Source: an uncultured Collinsella sp. (GTDB taxonomy: Bacteria; Actinomycetota; Coriobacteriia; Coriobacteriales; Coriobacteriaceae). Taken from it: 64,000 bases of DNA. Below the pieces are notes generated by a model. That model was not told the origin of the DNA and did no database searches. It was given only the letters and a program-made list of their open reading frames with translations. Of this stretch, positions 42,738 to 52,090 are shown piece by piece. The position numbers and the translations under genes are program-made. Position 1 is the first letter of the stretch. The number at the start of each line of letters is the position of its first letter. The DNA lies in assembly GCA_900768795.1 (NCBI GenBank), contig CAAGEH010000005.1, positions 32,682-96,681 of the forward strand, read 5' to 3'.

Positions 42738-43886
42738 GTGCTTTGCCCGCATTGCCTGAAAACTGTCGAAGACGGGGCCTCTTTCTGTCCGTATTGCCAC
42801 GAATTTCTCGGTACACCCGAAATGCCCAAACGCGTCGACCTCGTGTTTTGCGAAGGGTGCGGCGCACGTCTCAATCCGCATGACAGGACGTGCCCAAAAT
42901 GCGGACGTCCTGCGCCGGGCATCCTCTCAAGCAAAAAGGCGGCTAAGGATCTTGCTGCAGGCAGAACCGCAAGCTTTCCGCGGCTGACGAAGCAGCAGAT
43001 CGAGACAGCGGAATCCGGCTCTCCCTCCGTCGCCCGCGTTATCGAGGACGCCGCCGACCCCAATGAGACGACGGTTATTGAGGCCCTCACCGATGAGAAG
43101 ATAGAGGAGGCATCAGGCTCCTCCCGCCCCCGTCGCGTGCACCCCGATGAAGATGCATATCATGCGCATAAGGTGCAGATTCCCAAAAGCGCTATCGCCT
43201 GCGCCGTGGTTCTTGCGTTCGTTCTTGCGGGATTCTATTTCGTCAAGGCCGACCCGATGCGCGTTATGCCGGGCTTCTACGAGAAATTTGGTCAGGCAGC
43301 AAAAAACGAGTTTCCTTCTCGAATGAAGTCCAACGCCAAGCCCGCCCTTTCGGATAATCAGAAAAAGGTCGAGACTTCCTCACATGACGCCAAAAAAAAG
43401 AAAACCAAGAATGGCGATTCCGACTCGAAAAAGCACGTGCTCAGCGATAGCGAGACATATTCCAAGCTTTGCGATCTGTACGACCGCGTCGCATCTACGA
43501 ACGATCCCGATAAGATTCAAAAAGTGATCGATGACTATAACGGAGCCTGCATCGCAGAATCTCTTGATACGCGAAGGGCTGCCGCGCAGAGCGCCTATGA
43601 TCTGCGGGATGAATGCAAGACGATCATAAAAGAGCTCGATAGCATGAATGTCGCATCCAGCTCTTCATATAAGGATGAGATCGTACGCGTTCGCCAGCTC
43701 GCCCAATGGCAGCTCGATCGCTTCGATGTTTACTGCAAGAGCTGGGATATCGCGTTGGCTATCCCCGAGGATGAGTCGCCCTCCGACCATAGCGATGAGA
43801 TCCTGGCGCCGCTGAGGCAGGATGCCGGCAGGGCGTCCGCACAGTTTAATGCCAACCTTCAATCGTGGAAACCGCAGGAAAAATAG
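42738..43886 (+). CDS. Zinc-ribbon single-span membrane protein
   Basis: This 382-residue protein of unknown function starts with two zinc ribbons: CPHC/CPYC (residues 3-21) and CEGC/CPKC (about 37-54). A charged linker leads to one membrane span (about 150-170), then an external part with a Lys/Ser/Asp-rich stretch (205-235) and a helical domain (240-380). The Cys-rich end should be cytosolic. Start is GTG 42738 with GGAGG 11 bases upstream. The 103-base gap before it contains a short hairpin (42648-42664) without a T tract. It precedes the cyclophilin, TPR and mreB genes, so a role in envelope biology is plausible but unproven. Confidence 0.72.
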   Translation: MLCPHCLKTVEDGASFCPYCHEFLGTPEMPKRVDLVFCEGCGARLNPHDRTCPKCGRPAPGILSSKKAAKDLAAGRTASFPRLTKQQIETAESGSPSVARVIEDAADPNETTVIEALTDEKIEEASGSSRPRRVHPDEDAYHAHKVQIPKSAIACAVVLAFVLAGFYFVKADPMRVMPGFYEKFGQAAKNEFPSRMKSNAKPALSDNQKKVETSSHDAKKKKTKNGDSDSKKHVLSDSETYSKLCDLYDRVASTNDPDKIQKVIDDYNGACIAESLDTRRAAAQSAYDLRDECKTIIKELDSMNVASSSSYKDEIVRVRQLAQWQLDRFDVYCKSWDIALAIPEDESPSDHSDEILAPLRQDAGRASAQFNANLQSWKPQEK

Positions 43887-43905
43887 AGCCCGGGTCAACT
43901 CCCCG

Positions 43906-43935
43906 TTGGTTGTTTAGACACTGAATTGGTACAAT
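43906..43935 (+). promoter_or_regulatory. Putative promoter for the cyclophilin gene
   Basis: TTGGTT (43906-43911) and TACAAT (43930-43935) are separated by 18 bases, with a TGG extension before the -10. The TTG start follows 37 bases later. Confidence 0.42.
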
Positions 43936-43972
43936 TACCAAGATTGTCTAAGTGATTAATAGGAGGGCATCT

Positions 43973-44515
43973 TTGTTCGGTTTCAAAAAAGAACTGTACA
44001 CTCCCGAATACAAGGTGTGCGGTGACGAGTCGGCAGTGATTGAGACGTCTAAGGGCACCATCAAGGTTAAGCTCGATGGCGCAGGCACTCCCATTCACGT
44101 CGCCAATTTCTGTGAGCTTTCCGTCATGGGTTTTTACGACGGCCTTAAGTTTCATCGCTATGTTCCCGGTTTTGTTATCCAGGGAGGGGATCCCAATACG
44201 CGCGATATGACTCCTGAAGATGTCGCTGCGGGCGTAGAGGGGCCCGATGGCATGCCCGGTACCGGTGGTCCCGGCTACTGCATCAAGGGCGAGTTCGCGA
44301 CCAACCCCAACAACAGCCACGTTGATGGTGCTTTGGCCATGGCGCGTTCCATGGACCCCGATTCCGCTGGGTCTCAGTTCTACTTCTGCCTTGGCCCCCA
44401 GCATAATCTGGATTCCGGCTATACCGTTTTTGGAAATACCGTTTCTGGTCTCGACGTCATCTCGCAGCTTCGCGCCGGCGATGAGATCACTCACGTTGAA
44501 ATCGTTCACGACTAA
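43973..44515 (+). CDS. Cyclophilin-type peptidyl-prolyl isomerase
   Basis: This 180-residue protein is a single cyclophilin domain that speeds cis-trans isomerisation of proline bonds. The active-site strand GLKFHRYVPGFVIQGGDP contains the catalytic Arg of FHR, and GALAMARSMDPDSAGSQFYF and TVFGNTVSGLDVI complete the family signature. No signal peptide or lipobox is visible, so it is cytosolic. Start is TTG 43973, 6 bases after AGGAGG. It is followed 14 bases later by the TPR gene. Confidence 0.93.
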   Translation: MFGFKKELYTPEYKVCGDESAVIETSKGTIKVKLDGAGTPIHVANFCELSVMGFYDGLKFHRYVPGFVIQGGDPNTRDMTPEDVAAGVEGPDGMPGTGGPGYCIKGEFATNPNNSHVDGALAMARSMDPDSAGSQFYFCLGPQHNLDSGYTVFGNTVSGLDVISQLRAGDEITHVEIVHD

Positions 44516-44529
44516 CTTAGGAGATCATC

Positions 44530-46056
44530 TTGAACGCTCAGCTTCTCGAGCAGGCACGTGCCGCCTATCGTGCCGGTGAATACTCTACTGCGGCTCAGAT
44601 GTTCGCCGCATCTAAGCGTCCCGATGAGGTTTCGGGCGAGATCGACCATCTGCGCGGCAACTCGCTCATGCATCTCGGTTTGTACGCCGATGCTGCTAAG
44701 GCATATGCAGCCGCTCTGGGGGATACCGCTTATGGAAAACGCGGCGCCTTGTTGACCAATCAAGGTAAGGCCCTTGCCGCATCCGGTGATCTCGACGGTG
44801 CCGTTTCGTGCTTCAACGCTGCGACTCAGGACGTAACCTACGCGACTCCCTACAAGGCGTATGTCGGTCTCGGCAGCATCCTTAGGAAGTCGGGTCGCTT
44901 TGCCGAGGCGGGCACTGCTTTTCGTCAAGCGGCAATCGATGGGGCGAATCCTGCCCCCGCCTCTGCTCTTGCTGAGCTCGGCGAGTGCTTTATCGAACTC
45001 GGTCGCCCAGAGGATGCGGTCGAGTCCTTCCGCACGGCTCTTGATTACGTAGGCCCTCGCGACGATCCCCACAGCATCAACGCCGCCCTCGGTCAGGCTC
45101 TTTCACTTTCCGGTCGTCCCGCGGACGCTCTCGATGCCTTCAACCGCGCCACTTCCGATGGTCTGTATCAGCTCACCGATGACCAACAGAACGAGCTTGC
45201 ACACGTGCACGACGCTCTCGATGCGGCTTCTGCGCGCACGGCGATCACCGCGACCAATCCCGCTGCTCCAAGTGCTGATGACGACCATGAGGACGTTTCC
45301 GTCGACCCGCTCGATCCTCTGGGAAAATCCGGCCAGTTCATGCCCGACCCTTCTGACACGGGTTTCTTTACGCTGAGCGAGTCCGATCTCATTCAGCAGG
45401 ACCGCAAGGATCAGAAGGTGCGTAGGCGCCGCCGTCACACCGGACTTAAGGTTTTTGTCGTTATTCTCGTGCTTCTCGTTATCCTGCTCGGCGGAGGCGG
45501 TTTCTGCTATACGCAGGGTTTCGGCGTGCCTTCACAGGAATCGGTCATCAACGACCTGTTCAGCGCCGTCAATGAGGGAAATACCGATAAAGCCAAGGAC
45601 TGCCTTGCGCCCGCTCTTTCTGACGATGCCAAGACCTCGCTTATCAACAGCATTCCCGCAGGGTCGACGGTAAAGATCACGGGGCTTGATAAGTCCATGT
45701 CAGAGTCGACCGCCGTTTGCGAGGTCAGCTATTCCAAGGGCTCTTCGCAGAAGTACACCGTCAAGTTGGTCCGTAGCGCCAACCATATCGGTTGGGCTGT
45801 CGCTTCCGTTGATTTCAGCTTTGCCGACACCTCTTCTGCCACCGCTTCTTCGGCGGCCGATCAGTCGAATGAGTCTTCTGACGACACGCAGCAAAACTCT
45901 GAAGACGCCGCGCAGCAAGATGCCGATGGCTCAAATGCAGATGGCGCCGTTTCGGGTGAGTCATCTTCGTCCGATAGCAACCAATCCGATTCCGCTCAGT
46001 CTGCTTCGGGGAATACCGACACTTCCAACGCCAACGGTGACGCCAACGCAGCCTAA
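44530..46056 (+). CDS. TPR-repeat membrane protein with Ser/Asp-rich outer tail
   Basis: This 508-residue protein starts with about six tetratricopeptide repeats (residues 1-225; for example AYRAGEYSTAAQMFA), a binding scaffold for other proteins. A run of five arginines (about 298-302) precedes one span (306-326), placing the repeats inside and the C-terminus outside. The outer part holds a small alpha/beta domain (330-430, recalling DUF4878) and a 75-residue tail of Ser, Asp, Asn and Gln. Start is TTG 44530, after AGGAG. It lies just upstream of mreB. No function is known. Confidence 0.8.
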   Translation: MNAQLLEQARAAYRAGEYSTAAQMFAASKRPDEVSGEIDHLRGNSLMHLGLYADAAKAYAAALGDTAYGKRGALLTNQGKALAASGDLDGAVSCFNAATQDVTYATPYKAYVGLGSILRKSGRFAEAGTAFRQAAIDGANPAPASALAELGECFIELGRPEDAVESFRTALDYVGPRDDPHSINAALGQALSLSGRPADALDAFNRATSDGLYQLTDDQQNELAHVHDALDAASARTAITATNPAAPSADDDHEDVSVDPLDPLGKSGQFMPDPSDTGFFTLSESDLIQQDRKDQKVRRRRRHTGLKVFVVILVLLVILLGGGGFCYTQGFGVPSQESVINDLFSAVNEGNTDKAKDCLAPALSDDAKTSLINSIPAGSTVKITGLDKSMSESTAVCEVSYSKGSSQKYTVKLVRSANHIGWAVASVDFSFADTSSATASSAADQSNESSDDTQQNSEDAAQQDADGSNADGAVSGESSSSDSNQSDSAQSASGNTDTSNANGDANAA

Positions 46057-46160
46057 CCTGTTGTCTTTGTTGCCCCAATCCGATCTTCTCATTGGATGTC
46101 GCGCGTTGGGGTTACACTCTACTGAATATCTAATCGATTGAGTCTCCTTCAGGAGTTGCT

Positions 46161-47204
46161 TTGTTTTCTTTAACCGACATGCTATTTGGTCAGTACGGTG
46201 GTGACCTCGCCATCGACCTCGGTACGGCCAACACCCTGGTGTCCGTGCGCGGCAAGGGCATTGTTATTCGTGAACCGTCTGTTGTTGCTATTGATAAAAA
46301 CGACGAGCGCATCTTGGCCGTTGGTATTGAGGCAAAAAGAATGCTCGGACGTACACCTGGTAACATCGTTGCCGTGCGCCCGCTCAAGGACGGTGTCATC
46401 GCTGACTTTGATGTTACAGAGGCCATGCTCCGCTACTTTATCGATAAAGCTTCCGAAAAACGCTACCCCTGGACTCCGCGTCCGCGTGTGGTCGTTTGCG
46501 TTCCGTCCGGCGTCACGTCTGTCGAGAAACGCGCGGTTTTCGAGGCGACTATTCAAGCCGGTGCCCGACAGGCGTATTTGATTGAAGAGCCTATGGCGGC
46601 AGCTATCGGTGCGGATCTTCCCGTCGAGGAGCCCACGGGTTCCATGGTTATCGATATCGGCGGCGGTACCACTGAGGTAGCTGTCATCGCCATGGGCGGA
46701 ATCGTCGTTTCAACCTCTATCCGTATCGCTGGTGATGAATTCGATCAGGCGATTCTCACGCATGTTCGCGATGCCTACAATCTTGCTATCGGCGAGCGTA
46801 CGGCCGAGGACATTAAAATCAAGGTCGGTTCCGCCGTTCCCCTGAAAGATGAGCTCGATGTCGAGGTCAACGGCCGTGATGTCATCTCGGGTCTTCCCAA
46901 GACCGTTCGTATCGAGAGCGAAGAGATTCGTCGTGCACTCAATAAGCCACTCGACGAAATGACGAAGGCGGTTAAAGACGCCTTGGATGCGACGCCTCCC
47001 GACCTCGCTTCCGACCTCATGTATTACGGTATCCTTCTGACCGGCGGCGGCGCTATGCTTCGCGGTCTCGATATCCGTCTTCGTGAAGAGACCGGCGTCT
47101 CGGTCAACGTAAGCCCCACTGCTCTTGATAACGTTGTTAACGGGTGTGCGCGCGTGCTTGAGGCCAACGCGTTCGATGGTGGCTTCGTTCAGACCAACGC
47201 TTAG
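46161..47204 (+). CDS. mreB: Rod shape-determining protein MreB
   Basis: This 347-residue bacterial actin forms membrane-associated filaments that guide lateral wall synthesis. Phosphate loop 1 DLGTANTLVSVRG, the connect region PLKDGVIADF, phosphate 2 VIDIGGGTTEVAV and the adenosine loop LLTGGGAMLRGLD are all intact. Start is TTG 46161, 5 bases after AGGAG. TACACT (46113-46118) could be a -10. It leads the mreB-mreC-mreD-pbp2-rodA operon, with gaps of 2-15 bases. Confidence 0.96.
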   Translation: MFSLTDMLFGQYGGDLAIDLGTANTLVSVRGKGIVIREPSVVAIDKNDERILAVGIEAKRMLGRTPGNIVAVRPLKDGVIADFDVTEAMLRYFIDKASEKRYPWTPRPRVVVCVPSGVTSVEKRAVFEATIQAGARQAYLIEEPMAAAIGADLPVEEPTGSMVIDIGGGTTEVAVIAMGGIVVSTSIRIAGDEFDQAILTHVRDAYNLAIGERTAEDIKIKVGSAVPLKDELDVEVNGRDVISGLPKTVRIESEEIRRALNKPLDEMTKAVKDALDATPPDLASDLMYYGILLTGGGAMLRGLDIRLREETGVSVNVSPTALDNVVNGCARVLEANAFDGGFVQTNA

Positions 47205-47206
47205 GA

Positions 47207-48220
47207 ATGCGGTCTGTTTTGGCACGTAATCAAGGCTTTTCCTCGTCCAATCTATCTAACAAAAGACAATCAACGGGATTTCGTCCCTTGGTTGTATGTT
47301 GTCTGCTGTCAGTGCTGATTCTTACGTTTTACACGCGTGAGAACGCGCTGGGGCCGCTTCATGCCGTTCGAGCCGGCGTGCAGACCGTTGCGTCTCCGGT
47401 CCGCGTCGTCGGATCCGTTATCGCCTCTCCCTTTAATGCTCTTGGCAATGTCGTTTCGAATCTCACGGCTTCAGAGGAATCGCTTTCCGATCTGCGTGAC
47501 CAGAACAAACGTCTGACTGCTCAGGTTGCCAAGCTCGCTGAATCTGCCAAAAGTGCGGATCGCCTCGAGAAGCTGCTCGATATCAAGTCCACCTATAGCC
47601 TTAAATCTACCGGTGCAAAGATCATCGGTACGTCGGGGGACGCCTGGACCTCCTCTGTTACGATCGATAAAGGCTCCAAAGACGGCATGAAGGTAAATAT
47701 GCCCGTCATGAGCTCTGCGGGAGTCATCGGCCAGATTGTTTCCGTTTCCGGGACGACGTCTACCGTGCGTCTTCTTAACGATGAGAACTCCGGTATTTCC
47801 GCGATGGTTCAGGACACGCGTGTTCAAGGTATGCTTATCGGTCAGGCTGACGGGACCCTTCGGCTCGAGTACGTCACGACCGATTCCGATGTAAAAGTCG
47901 GTGACATCATCGTTACCTCCGGTATCGGCGGCGTTTTCCCCAAGGGTCTTCCTCTCGGCACCGTGTCATCTGTCGATAAGTCATCCAATTCCGTGTATTA
48001 CACCATTGTTGTGCGTTCCCAATCCACAATGGAGAACAATGAGGAGGTCCTCGTCATCACCTCGCTCACGGATGCGCAGAGCGCTTCCGATGACGACGTT
48101 GCGAGCGCTAACAGCGCCGATAAACCCAGCGTTGCCTCTTCTTCAAAATCGAGTTCGAACCAGTCCGATGACAGTACGTCTTCGGATTCTTCATCCTCCG
48201 ATTCGGGGAATGGTGAATAG
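47207..48220 (+). CDS. mreC: Rod shape-determining protein MreC
   Basis: This 337-residue bitopic protein links MreB to PBP2. A span at about 27-45 is followed by a coiled coil (85-115, ESLSDLRDQNKRLTAQVAKLAE) and the two beta-barrel domains (VTIDKGSKDGM, VMSSAGVIGQIV, SAMVQDTRVQGML, IVTSGIGGVFPKGLP). The last 50 residues are Ser/Asp-rich low complexity, outside the membrane, like the tail of the TPR protein two genes upstream. It starts 2 bases after mreB. Confidence 0.94.
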   Translation: MRSVLARNQGFSSSNLSNKRQSTGFRPLVVCCLLSVLILTFYTRENALGPLHAVRAGVQTVASPVRVVGSVIASPFNALGNVVSNLTASEESLSDLRDQNKRLTAQVAKLAESAKSADRLEKLLDIKSTYSLKSTGAKIIGTSGDAWTSSVTIDKGSKDGMKVNMPVMSSAGVIGQIVSVSGTTSTVRLLNDENSGISAMVQDTRVQGMLIGQADGTLRLEYVTTDSDVKVGDIIVTSGIGGVFPKGLPLGTVSSVDKSSNSVYYTIVVRSQSTMENNEEVLVITSLTDAQSASDDDVASANSADKPSVASSSKSSSNQSDDSTSSDSSSSDSGNGE

Positions 48221-48222
48221 TC

Positions 48223-48777
48223 ATGGCGCTTGATTTCTCTTCTAAAAAGACCGGAGCCTCTAAGGTCATCGTTCTAATAATCGTTTGCCTTATTCTTCAG
48301 GCCGGTCTTTCCCCACAAGTCTCCATTATGGGCGGCAGCATCAACTTCATGTTCGTTATGGTTTGCGGCATGGCGCTCTTATCATCGCCTTCCCAGACCG
48401 TGGTCGCCGGTTTTCTTGGCGGTCTATTTTATGATTTCACTTCTGCCACTCCCATAGGAGCCATGGCTTTGCTTTTGACTATCGGTGCATTTTTATTGAG
48501 TAGGTTCATGGCTCAAAACGCTTCGAGTTCATCGTCACGCACCGCAACGATTTTCGCCTGCTCCTTGTTCATAAACGTTGTTTTCGCAATCATGCTCTTT
48601 TCCATGGGCGTACAGACCGATTTGGTGTTTGCCCTTTTCGGGCACGCTCTTCCGTGCTCGGTTCTCGATGCGCTTCTCTCCGTTCCCGTCCTCCATTTCT
48701 TCGCAACCTCTGATTCCTCGATAAATTTCGGTTCTAAATCCTCGGCGTCCCATTTCAAGATTTCCGGTTTGAAATAG
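48223..48777 (+). CDS. mreD: Rod shape-determining protein MreD
   Basis: This 184-residue protein has five or six membrane spans and belongs between mreC and pbp2. The segment GGLFYDFTSATPIGAMAL corresponds to the family's G-x-x-x-D-x-x-S-x-x-x-x-G-x-x-A motif. It is a partner of MreC in the elongasome. It begins 2 bases after mreC. Confidence 0.88.
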   Translation: MALDFSSKKTGASKVIVLIIVCLILQAGLSPQVSIMGGSINFMFVMVCGMALLSSPSQTVVAGFLGGLFYDFTSATPIGAMALLLTIGAFLLSRFMAQNASSSSSRTATIFACSLFINVVFAIMLFSMGVQTDLVFALFGHALPCSVLDALLSVPVLHFFATSDSSINFGSKSSASHFKISGLK

Positions 48778-48791
48778 GGGAGGCCCGTAAC

Positions 48792-50855
48792 GTGGACGCA
48801 AGACTCGTTGTTATAATTGCCGGCATCATTTTGATGGTTGCCATTATTGGCGCGCTGATCGTGTTGAGAAAGAACCCCAATCGGTTTGTTTTCGATACGC
48901 AGGGCGGGACGCGCCCAAGAGCTTCTGAGGGCGAGGGCAACACCGCGTCTACCGCCTTTAAAGGGCGGTTCAATATGCTCATGGCGGGCGCCGCGTCCCT
49001 TTTCGGTATTCTTTTGGCGAAGCTCTGGACTATGCAGATGGTCTCGAGCGACTATTACGAGAAGAAGGCTCAGAGTAACCAGACACGCACGATCACTACG
49101 CCGGCGCCTCGCGGTCGCATTCTCGACCGTAACGGCGTCGCTTTGGTCACCAATCGTGGGTCCTTGGTCGTGTCCGCATATCAGTCTCTGGCTTCCGATA
49201 CCGTCCTCGTCCGTCATCTCGCCAACGTCTTGGGGCTCCCGTACGTCACCGTGCACCGTAATATCCAGGATTATTCACAGGGGGCACAGAGTCTCCATTC
49301 CGTCGCGACCGACGTCCGCCGCTCCACCGTCGCGTATATTCAAGAGCACGCCGGCGAGTTTCCCGGTGTTCACATCGTTGAGCGAACCGAGCGGCTGTAT
49401 CCATACGGCGAGACTTGCGCCCATGTGCTTGGGTATACGGGTTCTATCACATCCGATCAGCTTGAGAAACAAACCGTTTCCGATGCCAATGATGAGACGG
49501 GCGGAACTAATAAAATCAACTATCAGTCTGGAGATATCGTCGGACAGGCAGGAGTCGAGTCCGCGTACGAGGAGCTTCTTCAGGGAATTCGCGGGGAGCA
49601 AACCGTTTCCATTAATGCGAGCGGTGCAGTTACCGGAGTCGTTTCAACCGTTCCACCTCATCCGGGATCAGACATTAAATTAACAATAGATCTGAAGACT
49701 CAGCAGGCATGTGAGCAGGGTCTAGAAAAGGCAGTTTCTGTTGCACGCGAGCTTGGAAATAAAGCGGACGGCGGTGCCTGCATTTGCATGGATGCAACTA
49801 ATGGCGAAATTCTGGGTATGGCGAGTTACCCTCAGTTTGACCCCTCGGTCTTTATCGGAGGCATTTCCAGCGACCTTTGGAATGAGTTCAATGCCGATGA
49901 CGGCTCTCGGCCTCTCATCGATCGCGCCATTGCCGGTCAGTATGTTTCGGCATCGACGATCAAGCCGCTCGGCGCCTTGGCCGGTATGGAATACGGTGTG
50001 TACAGCTCTTCCCGATCGACCGATTGCACCGGTTATTGGACGGGGTTGGGCAAGTCTAACGGTAAGTGGTGCTGGCTCCATTCCGGTCATGGTCCTCAGA
50101 ATCTTCAGCAAGGTATTACCAATTCGTGCGACTCGGTTTTTTACGATGTCGGTAAGGCCTTCTATTACGACAAAGACAATCCCGAGGGTCTTCAAGAGAT
50201 GTACCGGCGTTGGGGTTTGGGCAAGAAAACCGGTATCGACCTTGCCGGTGAGGCCGATGGGCGCGTTCCCGATCGTAAGTGGAAGCAATCGCATTTTAAG
50301 AATTGGTCTAGTAGCGATCGCGCCTGGAATGCCGGCGATATGACCAATATCGCTATCGGTCAGGGTGACATTCTCGTTACACCCCTTCAGATGTCCTGCG
50401 TCTATGCGGGCATCGCCAACGGGGGCGTTGAATACACCCCTCATGTATTCCTATCTGCCGTTTCCGATGATGGGACTTCGGATGTTTTCAAGTACAACAA
50501 CGGTAAACGTCGGCGTCGTTTAAAGGCGCATGTCAATAGCGCGGCTGACATGAAGGTTGTGAAGCGCGGCCTCTATGGCGTCATTTATGAAGAGAGCGGC
50601 TCTACGGCTTCGCACTTCTCGAACCTGCCCGTAACCGTTGCCGGTAAGACGGGTACCGGTGAGAAATCCGGTGAGGACGCGTTCGGTTGGCTCTGCGTTT
50701 ACGCGCCCGCTGATAAGCCGAAGTACGTTGTGGCTTCGCTCATTGAGCATGGCGGTTTCGGAGCATCGAGTGCTCTACATGCCGTCCGTACTGTTTTGGG
50801 CTCGCTTTATGATTGCCCCGATAGCTCTATGGCAACGGGCGATGAATCGCGTTAA
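48792..50855 (+). CDS. mrdA: Penicillin-binding protein 2 (class B transpeptidase)
   Basis: This 687-residue transpeptidase crosslinks peptidoglycan in cell elongation. The active site has SxxK at S388-T-I-K391, S-x-D in TNSCDSVFYDVG and KTG at about 619. The N-terminal dimerisation module (PRGRILDRNGVALV) precedes it. There are two hydrophobic segments at the N-terminus, residues 6-25 and 58-80, where PBP2 normally has one; a 35-residue hydrophilic link separates them. Start is GTG 48792 behind GGGGAGG. If the first segment stays in the membrane, the N-terminus would be outside. It lies between mreD and rodA, its usual partners. Confidence 0.95.
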   Translation: MDARLVVIIAGIILMVAIIGALIVLRKNPNRFVFDTQGGTRPRASEGEGNTASTAFKGRFNMLMAGAASLFGILLAKLWTMQMVSSDYYEKKAQSNQTRTITTPAPRGRILDRNGVALVTNRGSLVVSAYQSLASDTVLVRHLANVLGLPYVTVHRNIQDYSQGAQSLHSVATDVRRSTVAYIQEHAGEFPGVHIVERTERLYPYGETCAHVLGYTGSITSDQLEKQTVSDANDETGGTNKINYQSGDIVGQAGVESAYEELLQGIRGEQTVSINASGAVTGVVSTVPPHPGSDIKLTIDLKTQQACEQGLEKAVSVARELGNKADGGACICMDATNGEILGMASYPQFDPSVFIGGISSDLWNEFNADDGSRPLIDRAIAGQYVSASTIKPLGALAGMEYGVYSSSRSTDCTGYWTGLGKSNGKWCWLHSGHGPQNLQQGITNSCDSVFYDVGKAFYYDKDNPEGLQEMYRRWGLGKKTGIDLAGEADGRVPDRKWKQSHFKNWSSSDRAWNAGDMTNIAIGQGDILVTPLQMSCVYAGIANGGVEYTPHVFLSAVSDDGTSDVFKYNNGKRRRRLKAHVNSAADMKVVKRGLYGVIYEESGSTASHFSNLPVTVAGKTGTGEKSGEDAFGWLCVYAPADKPKYVVASLIEHGGFGASSALHAVRTVLGSLYDCPDSSMATGDESR

Positions 50856-50869
50856 GGAGGCTTCGTAAC

Positions 50870-52081
50870 TTGTCTATTTCTTTTTCTTCGCGCGATTCCG
50901 CCGGGGCGCTCAACCGTGTTAACCGCTCGATTCGCTCATCTAAAAGTACGTTCGGGCAGAAAGTGAATATCGGAGTTCTGATCGCGACGTTGGCTCTTGT
51001 CGCGTACGGTGCCGTCATCATCTGGGCTGCTTCTAAAACTATCGCCGACGCCTCGTTTCCGCGACATCTTTTGGGTATTGGTCTCGGCGTGGTTATAGCT
51101 GCGTTGATTTGGCGCACCGACCTGCGCGGCATTGCAGATTATTCAACGGTTCTTCTCGTTATCGATCTGGCTGTTATTTTTCTTCCTAAGGTGCCGGGTC
51201 TTTCATGGACCGGCGGCTTGGGTATGACGGGCTGGATCAAGATTCCTCTTATCGGTTTTACCTTTCAGCCCGTTGAGCTCGCAAAACTGATCACTATTTT
51301 CTTGATGGCATCGCTCGGAGCGCAGTATCACGGCAAGATCGATTCCGTTCGAGAGTACGTTAAACTTTGCGCACTTTTGGCTGTACCTTTCGGTGCCGTT
51401 GTGATCATGGGCGATTTGGGGTCGGGCCTCGTCGTGTTCGTTTCAGGTGCCATTATCATCTGCATGAGCGGCGCTCGAAAAGAATGGGTGCTTGCAACCC
51501 TCGCCTTGCTCGTCGGGTTTGTTTCGGTCGTTTTGGCGCTCGATTCCATCCTCGACAGCCTGCTTGGCAAGGACGTCCTCATACATCAATACCAGATCAA
51601 TCGCCTGCTGGTCTTTATCGACCCCGATAACGCTCCATCTGATTCTGCATATAACCTGAAGCAGTCTCTTGTCGCCGTTGGCTCCGGCGGCTTTTTCGGT
51701 AAGGGTTTGGGCAAGGCCACGATTTCTCTCGGTGGTTTTTTGCCCGAGTCCCATACGGACTTCGTTTTCGCCATGCTCTCTGAAACCTTTGGTTTTGTGG
51801 GCGCCGCTTTTCTTCTTGCGCTTTACGCGTTGCTTATCTTCTCAACCATTCGTGTCAGCATCCGTTCCGACTCTCTGTTCTTTAAGCTCTGCGCCGTGGG
51901 TATCGTAGGCATGTGGACATTCCAAATTTTCGAGAATATCGGTATGTGCATCTCCGTCATGCCGATTACCGGTATTCCACTGCCGTTTATCAGTTTCGGC
52001 TCATCCTCGATGATGATGCAGATGGCTGCAGTCGGTATCGTCCAGTCGCTCTGGGCGCATAGGTCTTCCCCGATAAAGTAA
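50870..52081 (+). CDS. rodA: Peptidoglycan glycosyltransferase RodA (SEDS family)
   Basis: This 403-residue polytopic SEDS protein polymerises glycan strands together with PBP2. About ten spans are present. Family signatures are GWIKIPLIGFTFQPVELAKL, VFVSGAIIICMSGA, ESHTDFVFAMLSETFGFVG and the C-terminal GIPLPFISFGSSSMMMQMAAVGI. Start is TTG 50870, 9 bases after AAGGAGG. It is directly downstream of its cognate PBP2 and upstream of the DUF697 gene. Confidence 0.95.
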   Translation: MSISFSSRDSAGALNRVNRSIRSSKSTFGQKVNIGVLIATLALVAYGAVIIWAASKTIADASFPRHLLGIGLGVVIAALIWRTDLRGIADYSTVLLVIDLAVIFLPKVPGLSWTGGLGMTGWIKIPLIGFTFQPVELAKLITIFLMASLGAQYHGKIDSVREYVKLCALLAVPFGAVVIMGDLGSGLVVFVSGAIIICMSGARKEWVLATLALLVGFVSVVLALDSILDSLLGKDVLIHQYQINRLLVFIDPDNAPSDSAYNLKQSLVAVGSGGFFGKGLGKATISLGGFLPESHTDFVFAMLSETFGFVGAAFLLALYALLIFSTIRVSIRSDSLFFKLCAVGIVGMWTFQIFENIGMCISVMPITGIPLPFISFGSSSMMMQMAAVGIVQSLWAHRSSPIK

Positions 52082-52090
52082 GGAGCGGAT

